From NCBI RefSeq assembly GCF_958450345.1, contig NC_088784.1, forward strand, positions 47,794,870 to 47,858,869: 64,000 bases of DNA, given 5' to 3'. The notes beneath the pieces were generated by a model. The model made no database searches. It had not been told where the DNA came from and was given only the letters and a program-made list of their open reading frames with translations. A program made the translations under genes and the position numbers. The stretch comes from Calliphora vicina (Eukaryota; Arthropoda; Insecta; Diptera; Calliphoridae). Below are positions 54,182 to 64,000 of this stretch, one piece after another (the first letter of the stretch is position 1; each line of letters starts with the position of its first letter).

Positions 54182-56812
54182 ATGAACGAAGAAGGACAAA
54201 GAAATGTTGAATTTAATAGCGAAAACAAAAAAAAAAGATCGTCTTTATCAGGCACCAAGTGTTGTTTACCGCATTGTGGAAAATCCAAAAGAAGTGTTCC
54301 AAACTTAAAAATCTTTCGTTTCCCATATCTTGACGCGATATTGGTTAAAGCATGGTTAGAAAATTGCAATTTTGACGAATGTTTGCTAGACAGATCACGT
54401 ACATTATACATATGTGAAAGACATTTTTCGCCAGACTGTATTGGAAAGAAATATTTGAAGCGAGGTGCCGTTTCAACCGTGAACTTAACCGACAAAAACG
54501 AGGAAACAAGTAAAGAAAAAGGAAACAGTTTCGAAAGTGAGGATGTTGACTTATATTTATATAAATCTTCGCCACGTAAACGTAAGAGATCAGAATCACC
54601 ATCATTATGCAAAAATTGCCAAAAAAGTTGTAAAAATGAAGAATTTTATCGAAAAAAATATTTTAATATGTTTAAAAAACTTAAAGCTGTGACGCAAAAA
54701 AATAATAATTTAATGAAAAAAAACGAAAGTTTAAAAAGAAGTGTCAAAACATTAGAAAAAAAGGTAATGAACACAAAATCTATTGAAGCCGAAGTTGACA
54801 AATTAAACATCAATTCAAACGAAAAAACTTTATGTAAAATGCTTATGAAACAAAATAGGGGAACAACTGCTCGTTGGGATGATCATGAGATAAGTTTTGC
54901 ACAAAGTATTTATTATAGATCTACTTCCACTTACTTATTTTTACGAAATATATTAAAATTAAACTTTCCAAGCCCTTCGTCTCTAAGTAGATGGAGCCTT
55001 ATAAAGAATTTGCAGCCAGGCAATAATTTATGCATATATAATGCACTCAAAGCGACAGTTCAAAATCTGCAGCCTTTTGAGAGAGAATGCATTTTAATTT
55101 TTGATGAAGTATCCATCAGAAGAAATTTGACATACAATAATTGTGCAGATGTTATAGATGGAGTTGTAGATCTTGGATATGAGCGAGTGAATGAAATGGG
55201 TTCCCAAGTTTGCGTTTTTATGATAAGAGGACTTGTAAAAAATTGGAAGTTTGTTTTAAATTATGTTGTTACTGCTACTTCGATAAAAGCTGATATACTA
55301 AAAAAACTTGTGCTGTTAAATTTGGATATTTTAAAGGAAATGGGATTAAATGTGCGTGGATTAACGTGTGACCAAGGTCCTAACAACAGAAAATGTTACA
55401 AGATGTTGGGCGGATCTACTGATAAACCTTATTTTCTTTATAAAAATTATAAAATTTACTTGATGTACGATATTCCCCATATTTTTAAGTCCATCAGAAA
55501 TGCTTTGATCAAGGGCGATTTTAAAACACCACATGGAGTAGCGCGGTTCGATGTTGTTAGAGAAATTTTCGAGCTAGAGCATGGAAAAGCAACAAAAATG
55601 ACAAAATTAACCACAGTGCATATAAATCCAAATAGTTTTCAAAAGATGCGTGTTGGCATAGCTGTCCAAACTCTTAGCAATTCAGTTGCAGCTGCAATCC
55701 AATCTGTTAATGAAAATCGACAGTTTACACGAACTTCATCAGCAGTAGCCACTTCAACATGTGCATTTATAAAAAAGCTTGACAGTTACTTTGACTGTTT
55801 AAACAGCAGGCACGACTCCAACCCCCTGAAACGCGGCTTAAAGTTCAATAGTACAACTTGGCAAGTACTTCAAGAGCTGATTACCTACATGAAACAGGTT
55901 GAATATGACGGTAATAAAATATTTTCAATCAACGGTCTAATTCAAACAACGAGTGCTATTTTATCTTTGTCGGAAGAACTTTTTGAAGAAAATTCAAATT
56001 TAATCTGCATTTTAACGAGCCATTTTAACCAAGATCCTATAGAAAACTTGTTTTCATATATACGTGCCAAAGGTGGACACTGCAAAAATCCATCGGTTCA
56101 TGAATTTAATATGGCAGTAGCTAAGTTATTATCTTTAAAAATGACTCAGTTTAGCACCACATCAAATTGTGCAAACGACGATGCAATGTTTTTACCTATA
56201 GAGATTCAAACAATTTTAGAAGATACTGAAAGGACTGGAAGTATATCAGAAAGTATCCATACCCCTGAAATAGATGTCGCAGATATATACGATGAAAATA
56301 AAGAATATTTTAATGAAGACGCCGATTGTTTTACCTCCAACAATGTGCCAATAGAACTAACATCAAGTCGATATTTTGTTGGTTACATAGCTCAACGAAT
56401 ATCTTGCGTTAAATGTCGTGTGGATATAATTAAACCAGCGCAAATTTTGTCATATCCGTCAGAAATGTTTGTTCATGCAAAAAATTATACAAAAGATTCC
56501 GACTTTGGAAGTTTGTGCGCTCCATCTGACTTATTTTTTGAAGTTTGTAAAATTCAAATAAAAGTCTTCGAAAAAATATTTTTAAAAAATAAAGCTATAA
56601 AAAACATAAAAACATTTGTTGTTGAGCAATGCGTAAGTTGCACCAAAAATACAATTTATTCCTTTTGGTTTGATGAGAATAACGAATGTTATAAACACAG
56701 AATGGAGATGCTTAATTTACTAGTTCTTATTTTACTTCGGAAGCATTCCACATGGGAAACATACAAATACAAATTATCCAGTATAGAAAAAGTTAAAATT
56801 TTGAAACATTAA
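54182..56812 (+). CDS. P-superfamily transposase with N-terminal THAP domain, intact 876 aa
   Basis: One uninterrupted frame from ATG 54182 to TAA 56812. The THAP C2CH zinc finger covers residues ~27-85 (CCLPHCGK ... W58 ... C78xxH81F), the DNA-binding module of P-type transposases. Next come a basic SPRKRKRS stretch (~131-137), a possible nuclear signal, and a Lys-rich coiled coil (~155-210). The catalytic RNase H-like fold has D308 in LIFDEVSI, D397 in LTCDQGPNNR and E621 in NQDPIENLFSYIRAKGGH, placed as in P/THAP9-type proteins. DIPHIFKSIRNAL (430-442) begins the insertion domain. CxxC pairs near the C-terminus may bind zinc. No introns are needed. Length slightly exceeds the P transposase (751). 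It looks functional; activity is inferred. Confidence 0.9.
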   Translation: MNEEGQRNVEFNSENKKKRSSLSGTKCCLPHCGKSKRSVPNLKIFRFPYLDAILVKAWLENCNFDECLLDRSRTLYICERHFSPDCIGKKYLKRGAVSTVNLTDKNEETSKEKGNSFESEDVDLYLYKSSPRKRKRSESPSLCKNCQKSCKNEEFYRKKYFNMFKKLKAVTQKNNNLMKKNESLKRSVKTLEKKVMNTKSIEAEVDKLNINSNEKTLCKMLMKQNRGTTARWDDHEISFAQSIYYRSTSTYLFLRNILKLNFPSPSSLSRWSLIKNLQPGNNLCIYNALKATVQNLQPFERECILIFDEVSIRRNLTYNNCADVIDGVVDLGYERVNEMGSQVCVFMIRGLVKNWKFVLNYVVTATSIKADILKKLVLLNLDILKEMGLNVRGLTCDQGPNNRKCYKMLGGSTDKPYFLYKNYKIYLMYDIPHIFKSIRNALIKGDFKTPHGVARFDVVREIFELEHGKATKMTKLTTVHINPNSFQKMRVGIAVQTLSNSVAAAIQSVNENRQFTRTSSAVATSTCAFIKKLDSYFDCLNSRHDSNPLKRGLKFNSTTWQVLQELITYMKQVEYDGNKIFSINGLIQTTSAILSLSEELFEENSNLICILTSHFNQDPIENLFSYIRAKGGHCKNPSVHEFNMAVAKLLSLKMTQFSTTSNCANDDAMFLPIEIQTILEDTERTGSISESIHTPEIDVADIYDENKEYFNEDADCFTSNNVPIELTSSRYFVGYIAQRISCVKCRVDIIKPAQILSYPSEMFVHAKNYTKDSDFGSLCAPSDLFFEVCKIQIKVFEKIFLKNKAIKNIKTFVVEQCVSCTKNTIYSFWFDENNECYKHRMEMLNLLVLILLRKHSTWETYKYKLSSIEKVKILKH

Positions 56813-57444
56813 ACTGATAAATAAATTTAATAATTACTATACAAAAAAATTCATGTTATTACAACTTCATTCTATACAAAAATAGAGACATAAGTTCATA
56901 ATTGAACTGTCTATAAAATTGCATATGGTAAGTACATATATACATAATTGAATAGTCTAAAACATAACATTATAATTCGGTGCGAATAGATAAAGTTTTA
57001 TTTCTACAACAATAAAACACGTATTCTTACCCTACAATTACACAATCGGTAACATTTGCTTTTCCGCAGGTTATTTGCTCATAAATTGTATAGAAACAAA
57101 ACTTCTTTTAGTTTTTGATATTTTTAACCTGAATGTGTTTTCACAAAATAAAAACAAAAACAATGTACACATATGCTTATAGGAATGTACCATGTACATG
57201 TGTATGTGCTTTTTGTTCTCTGTAATTCTCTCAGTAAACATGAGAGTGAGCACGATGATTTAGCTTCCCTGTTACCTAGCCCCCTCATCATTAAGAAGCA
57301 CAAAATTTTGTAAATTTTAAATACACTGTGTGCAACATCTTTATATATTTATAGTCTTTGCTTTAAGGCACTCAGTTGATGTTTATTCGAAAAGCGTCTC
57401 TGATAAACTCACTAACGACTGCAATCTCTGCCACTATTTATAAT

Positions 57445-58388
57445 CAGCGTTGCCACTCATAAAATATTTTTCCTACCAAATTTCTAATTAAAAACTACCA
57501 AAACCTTCCAAAACCTACCAAATTTAAAATATTTGAGAAATGCTATATTGATTCGTTTCAAAATTAATAGTTAACTAAAAATTATATTATTGCTGCTATA
57601 AAATTACCCAGATTAAGTAAGTTATTTAATAACACTACAATCATAAATATGTTAAAATCGTTCAGTTTTCGAGATTTTATTTTTGAGTCGATTTAACGAT
57701 GTCCTTCCATGCATCTGTCTAGCTGGTTGTCCATGTATTTCACATAGCCCCCATATAAATGTCCTCCAGAAATAAGACATTATCCGTCATAAATGCTTGA
57801 TTTATATATATATTAAATAACATTTTTACAAATAAATTACACCTAAAAATTCAATTCATAATTGACCATAGCTCCCATATAAGGCCCTCTTCCGAAAATT
57901 ACTTAAACGAGCATAAAACTCCTAAAAGTGTTGGTATCCCGAAAAAATTCAACACAAATAAGTTTCATATAGAAATAAATTACTCGTCCTAATTTCCATA
58001 ATTGGATATTTAAAGTGTCAGATGAAACTGAAATATTGAAGCAGAGTTTAACACACATTATTAGAAAATAAAAGTTTTGAGAGCCCTTTGTCATTTTTTG
58101 AACTCAACACTACTAAACAAATACACATTTACCTGACTAAACTAAATATTTAAGAAAATTATATCTTCATATTTTGCAAATATGTAGTTTTATTATTTTG
58201 GCTTAATATAAGTAGTTTTTTCGTTATTATTTTAATTATTTTGTTCTTAAAAATACTTATGTATTCAGAAATATCGTAGCCTACCAAAATACGACAAATA
58301 TCGGAACAAACCAACCAAACTACCAAAAGTCAATTTGTTAACTTGAAACTACCAATTTTGGTCCAATTGGACCAAAGCGGCAACGCTG
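57445..58388. mobile_element. hAT element, TSD TTTATAAT
   Basis: Ends CAGCGTTGCCAC and GCGGCAACGCTG, flanked by exact TTTATAAT at 57437-57444 and 58389-58396. ACCAAAACCTACCAAA words near the left and CCAACCAAACTACCAAAA near the right. 944 bp, no transposase. It separates the right arm of the P-type element from copy D of the foldback arm. Confidence 0.88.
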
Positions 58389-58429
58389 TTTATAATACTG
58401 CCGTCTGCACGCAGTATTATAAATAAATA

Positions 58430-59160
58430 AAAAATTCTCTCTGAGAATAATTTGCAGCAGAGAAAATTGAGTGTTTTCTGCTTTACAGACCGAATTTTAA
58501 GTGCTGCCAAGTTTAAATACACGAATTTACTACTTAATTTATATAAAAATTAATTAACAGTGAATGCCTGTTCTTCTCATTTTTGTGCATGGGAGAGGAT
58601 TTTCGGCCTCTAACAAACTTTTATACATTTTCTAACAAACTTTACAGTCACTTTAACTAAATTTTTAATTTACTTAAAAATTTATTTAAAATGATAATAA
58701 AAAATTAAATAAATTATATTAAAAAACACTCATGTTATATTTGCTTCAAAAGCAAATAATAACGTTTATACAAAAAAATCACTCAAACCACTTTTTAGCC
58801 TATTGTTTAAAAATGGGGCCTTGTGCCAAAATTTGGAAAACGGGGCGTGATGGAGGAAGGCCTTGACTACATTTCCTCATACTTGGTTTTTTCCTGTACG
58901 GATAGGCGTTCGAACAAATTTTTCAAAAAACTGTTTTTGAAAAATCACTCAAAATATTTGGGGACATATAGGACAAAAATGGGAATTTGTGCCAAAATTT
59001 AAAAAACCGGCAGTGATAGGGGATGATAGGCGTTCGAACAAATTTTTCGGTTATTGTGCCAAAATTTTAAAAACCGGCAGTGATAGGGGATGATCTTGGC
59101 TATATTTTCCTGTTCTTGGTTTTTTACTGTAAGGACAGGCGTTCGAACAAATTTTTCGGT
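58430..59160 (+). mobile_element. Foldback family 2, arm copy D
   Basis: It contains the full unique segment (AATAATTTGCAGCAGAGAAA, TTAAGTGCTGCCAAG, GGGAGAGGATTTTCGGCCTC) and then about two satellite units to 59160 with internal deletions. It has the opposite orientation to copy B, and the P-type element lies between them. Confidence 0.72.
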
Positions 59161-59550
59161 TATATTTCAGAAATTTCTTATTTTATTTAATTTTTTAGAA
59201 ATTTCCATTTCCAATAAAAATATTTGTAATAGTAATTTTTATAAAATAAATTTAATAAATATTATTACAAGTTGCTGAAATACTAATAAAGACATTTTCT
59301 GATTTGCTTTAAAAGTTTTTCGTTTGTGTAAAATTTAATTTGTGAATAATAGGATTTATTAGTTGAAAGTAGTGAAATATATTTGTTAAAAAAATAAATT
59401 CACACTAAAAAAAATTAAAACAACATCACTTAAGTCGGGTTTAGCAACATTTCCTATCACTTTCAAAATTTCACCGTTATTAAATTTTTGGATTCTGAGT
59501 CAAATAACGAAATTTTTTTTTGGTTTTTTTGGCTTTAATGTTCAAAATAT
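59161..59550. other. No gene seen
   Basis: AT-rich, without recognisable coding or repeat structure, between the foldback arm and the BEL LTR. Confidence 0.4.
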
Positions 59551-60130
59551 TGTTACGTTTTAACCTTTTCAAAACGTTAGTTTATTTCCATTAAATACTT
59601 TTGATTGCAAATAAAAGGCGTTTATTAGTGTCGCTGAATGGCTCATAAGCGAGCTGAAATTTTATTATTTGTCTTTATTATTTTATTATTTGTCATTGTA
59701 TAATTTTGTATTTCATTTAAAATATTTATTTGAATTTATATGGCGTCCTGTGAGCCGCCTTAATGTTTTGTTTATTTGTCTTATATACCTATTTGTTAGT
59801 GAAGATTATGTATTAGTTGTTGTTCCTTTTTATATTGATCTCACTGCAGTGCAGTGTTTCGTTAAGTTGGTACCGTTAATTTTAATGTGTTATACACATA
59901 AGTAACTAGTGGTCCAAACAAAATAATATTTAAAAGTAAAGTCAGTTCATAAGGGAAAAGCACTGCGGTAAGTAGATGCAATTTAATTTGTATTTCTTTT
60001 AGTTTAATGTTAATCATTTTTAATAGAAATAAACGCACGCACATATACAAACGCACGCACATATACAAACGCACCGCACATTACTGCAAATTATTTAAAA
60101 TTGTTTGTGTCTTTTTTGGTGTTGTTAAAT
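59551..60130 (+). repeat. BEL/Pao 5' LTR region (borders approximate)
   Basis: TGTTACGTTTTAACC at 59551 is a BEL-style LTR start, and 59579-59634 recurs in the fragment at 53184. The right border is not fixed; a 17-base tandem duplication (ACGCACGCACATATACAA) lies at 60033-60068. I could not confirm a primer site. No 3' LTR in the window. Confidence 0.5.
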
Positions 60131-60211
60131 TCGCCCCTTATGGACGACCATCGCAGCCAGCGATAACAAATTTTATTTCTCACTTTTTGAGCTGATATTT
60201 GCTAAATTTTT

Positions 60212-60440
60212 GTGGTTCCTTGTCTGCCGGAATAAAAAAAAGTTTGCAGATTTTTGTGCGAAGTGGTTCCTTGTCTGCCGGAACAAATACAAATTAATTT
60301 GGAAATAAATAAAGTGGTTCCTTGCCTGCCGGAACATAAAATACATTTTTTAAAAATATTTAAAGTGGTTCCTTGTCTGCCGGAACAAATAAAATTAAAT
60401 CTGAAATATTTTAAAGTGGTTCCTTTTCTGCCGGAACAAA
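60212..60440 (+). repeat. 51-bp tandem repeat in the BEL leader
   Basis: GTGGTTCCTTGTCTGCCGGA starts at 60212, 60263, 60314, 60365 and 60416, with AT-rich spacers. A sixth, slightly changed copy (GTGGTTCCTCGCCTGCCGGA) begins at 60589 inside the gag coding sequence. The short open frame across it (VVPCLPEQ repeats) is a by-product of the 51-base period. Confidence 0.85.
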
Positions 60441-60527
60441 TAAAAATATATTTAAAACATTTTGGTGCTTATTTGCTGTGATTTTGTGTGCTCTTTGAGA
60501 AACGCTTGTGATTATTTGTGGTTCATA

Positions 60528-61847
60528 ATGCATCGCTCCCCAGCAAGAAAAAGCCAGCGATTACAGTCAACAATGAGCCAGCCTAGTAGTGGTTCCTCGC
60601 CTGCCGGAACAAAAATTGTTTCTCAACAAGTGGCTCCATCGGTCGCCGGATTTTCTTCCTTGCCTGCCAGTTCCCATGTCGCCGGAACATCTTTGACTCC
60701 CTCCGCCGCTGGAGTGCCTCCACAAAACGTAAGTACTATTGACGTCACAACAAATCAACCAATTGTAATTGCTCCTTCTGTCGCCGGAGTGCCTACAAGT
60801 TCCACCGCCGCCGGAACAACTTATGCCATAGCTACCACAGTTGCCAATGTTCAACATAACCAACAAAATTTTGCTGAAAATAATTTAAGCTCTTCTGCAC
60901 AGCTTAATTTGGAAGGCCTTCAAAGTCAGATCAACATTCTTCAGGCCCAGTTGTTAAATGCCCAGCGAGCGTTGTCGATTGCCACAAACGCTAATTCGAC
61001 GCCGAGTTCTTCAGCCGCCATGCCACAGCCATCCAATATGGCGCCGCCAGTAACGGGTACCAGCGAAGTCAACGTTGACAATTCTGCCTCAGCCAACGTT
61101 GACTGCACTGAACGTCGTACGCCATTTTCTTCGGTAAGCTGCAATGAAAATAATTTTTCGAATTTTTGATGAAGTCAACCGTTGCCGCCAAATTTCCGAT
61201 TGTCTCAAAATGGTGGTTCGTTATTGATGCATCGAAAAATTTATGATTTACCGGATTTTAGTGGCTCGCCTGAAGATTGGCCCATGTTCTCAACGGCTTT
61301 TAATCAATCGACTGCTGTTTATAATTATAATAATTTTGAAAATTGTTTAAGGCTCCAAAAAGCTTTGAAGGGTGATGCCCGTGAATGTGTGAAGTCGTTG
61401 CTGATCCATGCAGATAACGTGAGTATGGTTATGGAACAATTGTGTTTTCAATATGGTCGCCCAGAGATGCTTATTCGTTGCCAGCTACAACAAGTGAAAG
61501 AAATTTCGCCCATTAGTGAAAGTGCTGTGGATAAACTTGTGCCCTTTGCTGTTAAAGTGCGGAATCTTGCCGCCTTTTTGGAAACTGCTAATGGACAACA
61601 GCATTTAGCTAATCCAACATTAATGGAAGAATTGGTTGGAAAGCTTCCAATGAGTAAACGAATGGAGTGGGCCCGCTGTGCCTCAACAATAAAACCATAC
61701 CCAACTATTTTGGATTTTAGAAAATGGCTCAAAGATGTTGCTGATTTGGTAAGAATGGTGAAAACTACAAGTGTAAATCGTCAAAATAATGAACCAAAAA
61801 GAAAAGTTGTCCTTCATGCTGCTGATAGTCAACGTAAACAACAATAA
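60528..61847 (+). pseudogene. BEL/Pao gag
   Basis: From ATG 60528 (MHRSPARKSQRLQ). The N-terminal third is low-complexity Ser/Ala/Gly/Pro with repeated PSVAG and AAGT words. An in-frame TGA at 61167-61169 interrupts, and the same frame then continues with IYDLPDFSGSPEDWPMFSTA, LRLQKALKGDARECVKSLL, CFQYGRPEMLIRCQLQQVKE and MEELVGKLPMSKRMEWARC, the conserved BEL gag domain (DUF1759 type). It ends at TAA 61845-61847 just before the zinc knuckle, which in active relatives is fused in frame. One or both stops are probably decay. Confidence 0.8.
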
Positions 61848-62690
61848 TGCCCTATGTGCCAGACAAATCATAAAATATTTGATTGTAGAAAATTTGGTTC
61901 GTTGGAGTGAAGTAAAAAAAATGAGGTTATGTTTTTCGTGTCTGGGTAGTGGACATTCGAGTAGATTTTGCCGTTATCGAAAGACGTGTCCCGTAGATGG
62001 TTGCCTAAGAAAACATAACAAATTATTACATGATGTCAAAATTAATGATGGTGGAAAAAATGAGCTTTCGTCAGAGTCGCCTGCTCCAAGTGGTTCCACA
62101 AATGAAAATGAGTCTGTTCTTAGCTGTGTGTCTAAAGCTGCAGATAAAGGTGTGTTGTTGTTCCGAGTGGTGCCAATTGTGCTTTATGGTCCCAGTAACA
62201 AAATTGAAACCTATGCGTTGTTGGATGAAGGTTCGTCGGTTACTATGGTGGACAGCTCCTTGGTGAAGAAACTTGGTCTTCAGGAGCATCAAAGTCAATT
62301 GAATTTAAATTGGTATGCTGGTAAGGCATCGCAAGAAACGGCAACAGTGGTTGATATGCACGTAAGTGGAATTGGTAAGCAGAGAAAATATGCCTTGCGA
62401 AACGTTTATGGAGTTTCAAATTTAAAATTGCCGGCCCAAAGCTTCAATATGGATTTAAGTCGCCATCCTGGTTTGCCCATTAAATTATATCATGATGTTG
62501 TCCACAAAGTTCTGATTGGATTAGATCATTGTCATCTGGGACTTCCTGATGAAATTGTGTCTCTGGATGAAAATGGTCCATATGCTGCTAACACCCCATT
62601 AGGATGGGTCGTATTTTGGAAAATGATGGGTAAGCAAGCTAGTGAAATTTGTCAGTTCAGTGTATATTGTCAGTTCAGCCGGAGCAAAGA
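61848..62690 (+). pseudogene. BEL/Pao zinc knuckles and protease
   Basis: The first knuckle CPMCQTNHKIFDC is still in the gag frame after its TAA. The sequence then shifts frame near 61905 and reads KMRLCFSCLGSGHSSRFC, CPVDGCLRKHNKLLH and the DUF1758-type protease with YALLDEGSSVTMVDSSL, where DEG stands in place of the usual D(S/T)G. It continues to NTPLGWVVFWKMMGK. A one-base loss near 62680 moves the next part to another frame. The altered protease triad and shifts mean this copy is probably inactive. Confidence 0.8.
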
Positions 62691-64000
62691 CTCTATGACT
62701 TGGTGGCAAATTATTTTGAAACGGAGAATTTTGGTGTGAAGTTATTGCCGGTCATAGAATCAAAGGATGACTTACGGGCTCGAAAAATATTGAATGAAAC
62801 TACAGTTAAGATTGATGGTAGATTCCAAACTCGGCTCTTGTGGCGTGCAGATGATGTTGTGTTGCCTGATAGCTACTCCATGGCTCTAAATAGACTTGTT
62901 GGAATTGAGCGAAAGATGAAAAGAAGTCCTGAATTTGGTGCTGCCTACAAATCCATTATGAAGGACTATTTGTCCAAGAGAGGTAAATTGTCGCCTAATG
63001 AAGTTGCTGATTTGTGCCCCAGGACTTGGTATCTTCCGCATTTTGGAGTAATTAATCCTAATAAGCCAGGAAAAATTCGTTTAGTGTTTGATGCTGCCGC
63101 AACTGTTGAAGGTGTTTCCCTGAATTCTAAACTGCTAAAAGGCCCGCAGCAATATAAGCCTCTGCCATCCGTTTTATTTAATTTTGGAGTTGGTGCTGTA
63201 GCAGTGTGTGGAGACATCAAAGAAATGTTTCACCAGGTCCTTGTAGCTCCTGAAGATAAATGCTCTCAAAGATTCCTATGGCGCGACGACAATAGAGAAC
63301 CACCTGATTTTTATGAAATGCTCGTTATGACTTTTGGTGCTGCTTGCTCGCCTTGCGTAGCCCATTATGTCAAAGAAACAAATGCCCTAAGCTATCGTGA
63401 TAAATATCCTCGTGCAGTGAAGCCGATTGTTGATCATCATTATGTAGATGATTTTGTGGATAGTTTTCCGACGTCAGCAAGGGCCATTGAGATTGCCAAA
63501 CAAGTTCGCGACATTCATAAATCAGCTGGGTTTGAACTACGTAATTTTTCATCGAACTCTTCAAAAGTAATTGTGGCTCTGAAAGGTACAGTGGAAAGTC
63601 CGGTGAATTTTTCCAGCGATGTCAACCAGCTACAATCAGAGAAGATACTTGGTATGTATTGGCAACCTAAAGATGATACTTTCAGGTTCAATTTGAAGTT
63701 CCACAACGTGAATGCTGATGTTATAGAAGGTATGAGGTGTCCAACAAAACGCAAGCTTTTAAGTGTGGTTGTGTCTGATCCACTTGGTTTCCTGAGCTAC
63801 TACATGATAACGGCAAAGTTACTGATACGTGAAGTTTGGAGACACAATATACGATGGGATGATGCATTGCCCGGAGAATTAAACGAGATGTGGAATAATT
63901 GGCGCCAAGAGCTACAAAATGTCATCCATGTTAAAGTGCCTCGATTTTATTTTAGAAATGGTGTTCCTTCTCGCCTGGAACTACATGTTTTTGTCGACGC
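62691..64000 (+). CDS. BEL/Pao reverse transcriptase and start of RNase H, open to window edge
   Basis: One frame stays open from about 62691 (EQRLYDLVANYFETENFGVK) past 64000. It has LVGIERKMKRSPEFGAAYKS, WYLPHFGVINPNKPGKIRLV, VCGDIKEMFHQVLVAPEDK, YEMLVMTFGAACSPCVAHY, the catalytic VDHHYVDDFVDSF near 63435, and SDPLGFLSYYMITAKLLIRE. This is the BEL/Pao order, with YVDD and the upstream catalytic Asp of GDIKEMF. The frame ends in LELHVFVDA, the first RNase H strand. Integrase would follow beyond the window. It is the best-preserved retrotransposon segment here. Confidence 0.9.

Larger units (their letters stand above)
53395..57362. mobile_element. P-superfamily element with long inverted repeats
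   Basis: The left arm 53395-53763 and right arm 56972-57362 match inverted: TTTAAGCAAAGACTATAAAT at the outer edges, GCAAATAACCTG further in, and TTGTAGGGTAAGAATACGTG through TTCGCACCGAA next to the gene. The middle parts of the arms have diverged or been altered. The arms of roughly 370-390 bp are far longer than the 31-bp ends of the canonical P element and recall Galileo/Foldback organisation. A TSD could not be fixed. Whether copies B and D of family 2 are its outer arms is open. Confidence 0.75.

Noticed and set aside
54151..54612. Minus-strand 153-codon ORF
   Set aside because: Antisense to the THAP domain and linker of the P-type transposase.
53395..57362. Domesticated THAP host gene
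   Set aside because: Flanking long inverted repeats and absence of introns favour a mobile element, though domestication cannot be fully excluded without comparative data.
60254..60481. ORF with VVPCLPEQ repeats
   Set aside because: Arises from the 51-bp leader repeat of the BEL element; the gag starts at 60528.

Overview
The window reads as eukaryotic nuclear DNA from a higher dipteran fly, very AT-rich and dominated by transposable elements. The reasons are the mixture of jockey-type and RNase H-bearing LINEs, Ty3 (Mag-like and CsRn1-like), Ty1/copia and BEL/Pao retrotransposons, a P-superfamily transposase, many hAT elements with 8-bp target-site duplications (TSDs), PIF/Harbinger, Tc1 and Helitron elements, and a fragment closely matching the animal WDR44 gene. 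There are no operons and no bacterial signals. Species cannot be fixed from the sequence alone. It looks like intergenic or intronic heterochromatin-like sequence with at most one candidate host exon.

Layout. 1-5 kb: a decayed coding remnant, a tRNA-like sequence, two TIR elements and some short repeats. 5-11.1 kb: arms of a foldback family carrying ~175-186 bp tandem repeats; one arm is interrupted by a hAT that itself holds a Tigger-like MITE, and next to it lies a 3.6-kb palindrome enclosing part of an unclassified DDE-like transposase. 11.9-18 kb: a broken jockey gag, a Ty3 element deleted internally, a foldback MITE and a jockey pol scrap. 18-24 kb: a TIR element containing a hAT, then a deleted Harbinger. 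24-28.3 kb: a copia element split by two separate hAT insertions, one of which contains two more elements. 28.3-31 kb: a hAT with CAATTACC subterminal repeats. 31-35.3 kb: a CsRn1-like Ty3 element with 5' LTR and tRNA-Trp-type primer site. 36-39.1 kb: a Helitron with 236-bp tandem repeats sitting in a hAT. 39.2-40 kb: the 3' end of a LINE. 40.1-45.4 kb: a nest of hAT/hAT/MITE, a Tc1 relic and a small MITE, bracketed by a 22-bp direct repeat.

46-59 kb is the most interesting part. Several copies of one foldback-type arm (unique segment plus ~167-bp satellite) occur in both orientations. Between them lie an intact 183-codon stretch of WDR44 and, in its own long inverted repeats, an uninterrupted 876-residue THAP-domain P-superfamily transposase. 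59.5-64 kb is the 5' half of a BEL/Pao element that runs off the window.

Almost all coding sequence here is transposon-derived and decayed. The P-type transposase is the only long ORF that looks functional. Nested insertions with readable TSDs allow the relative order of many insertions to be worked out.
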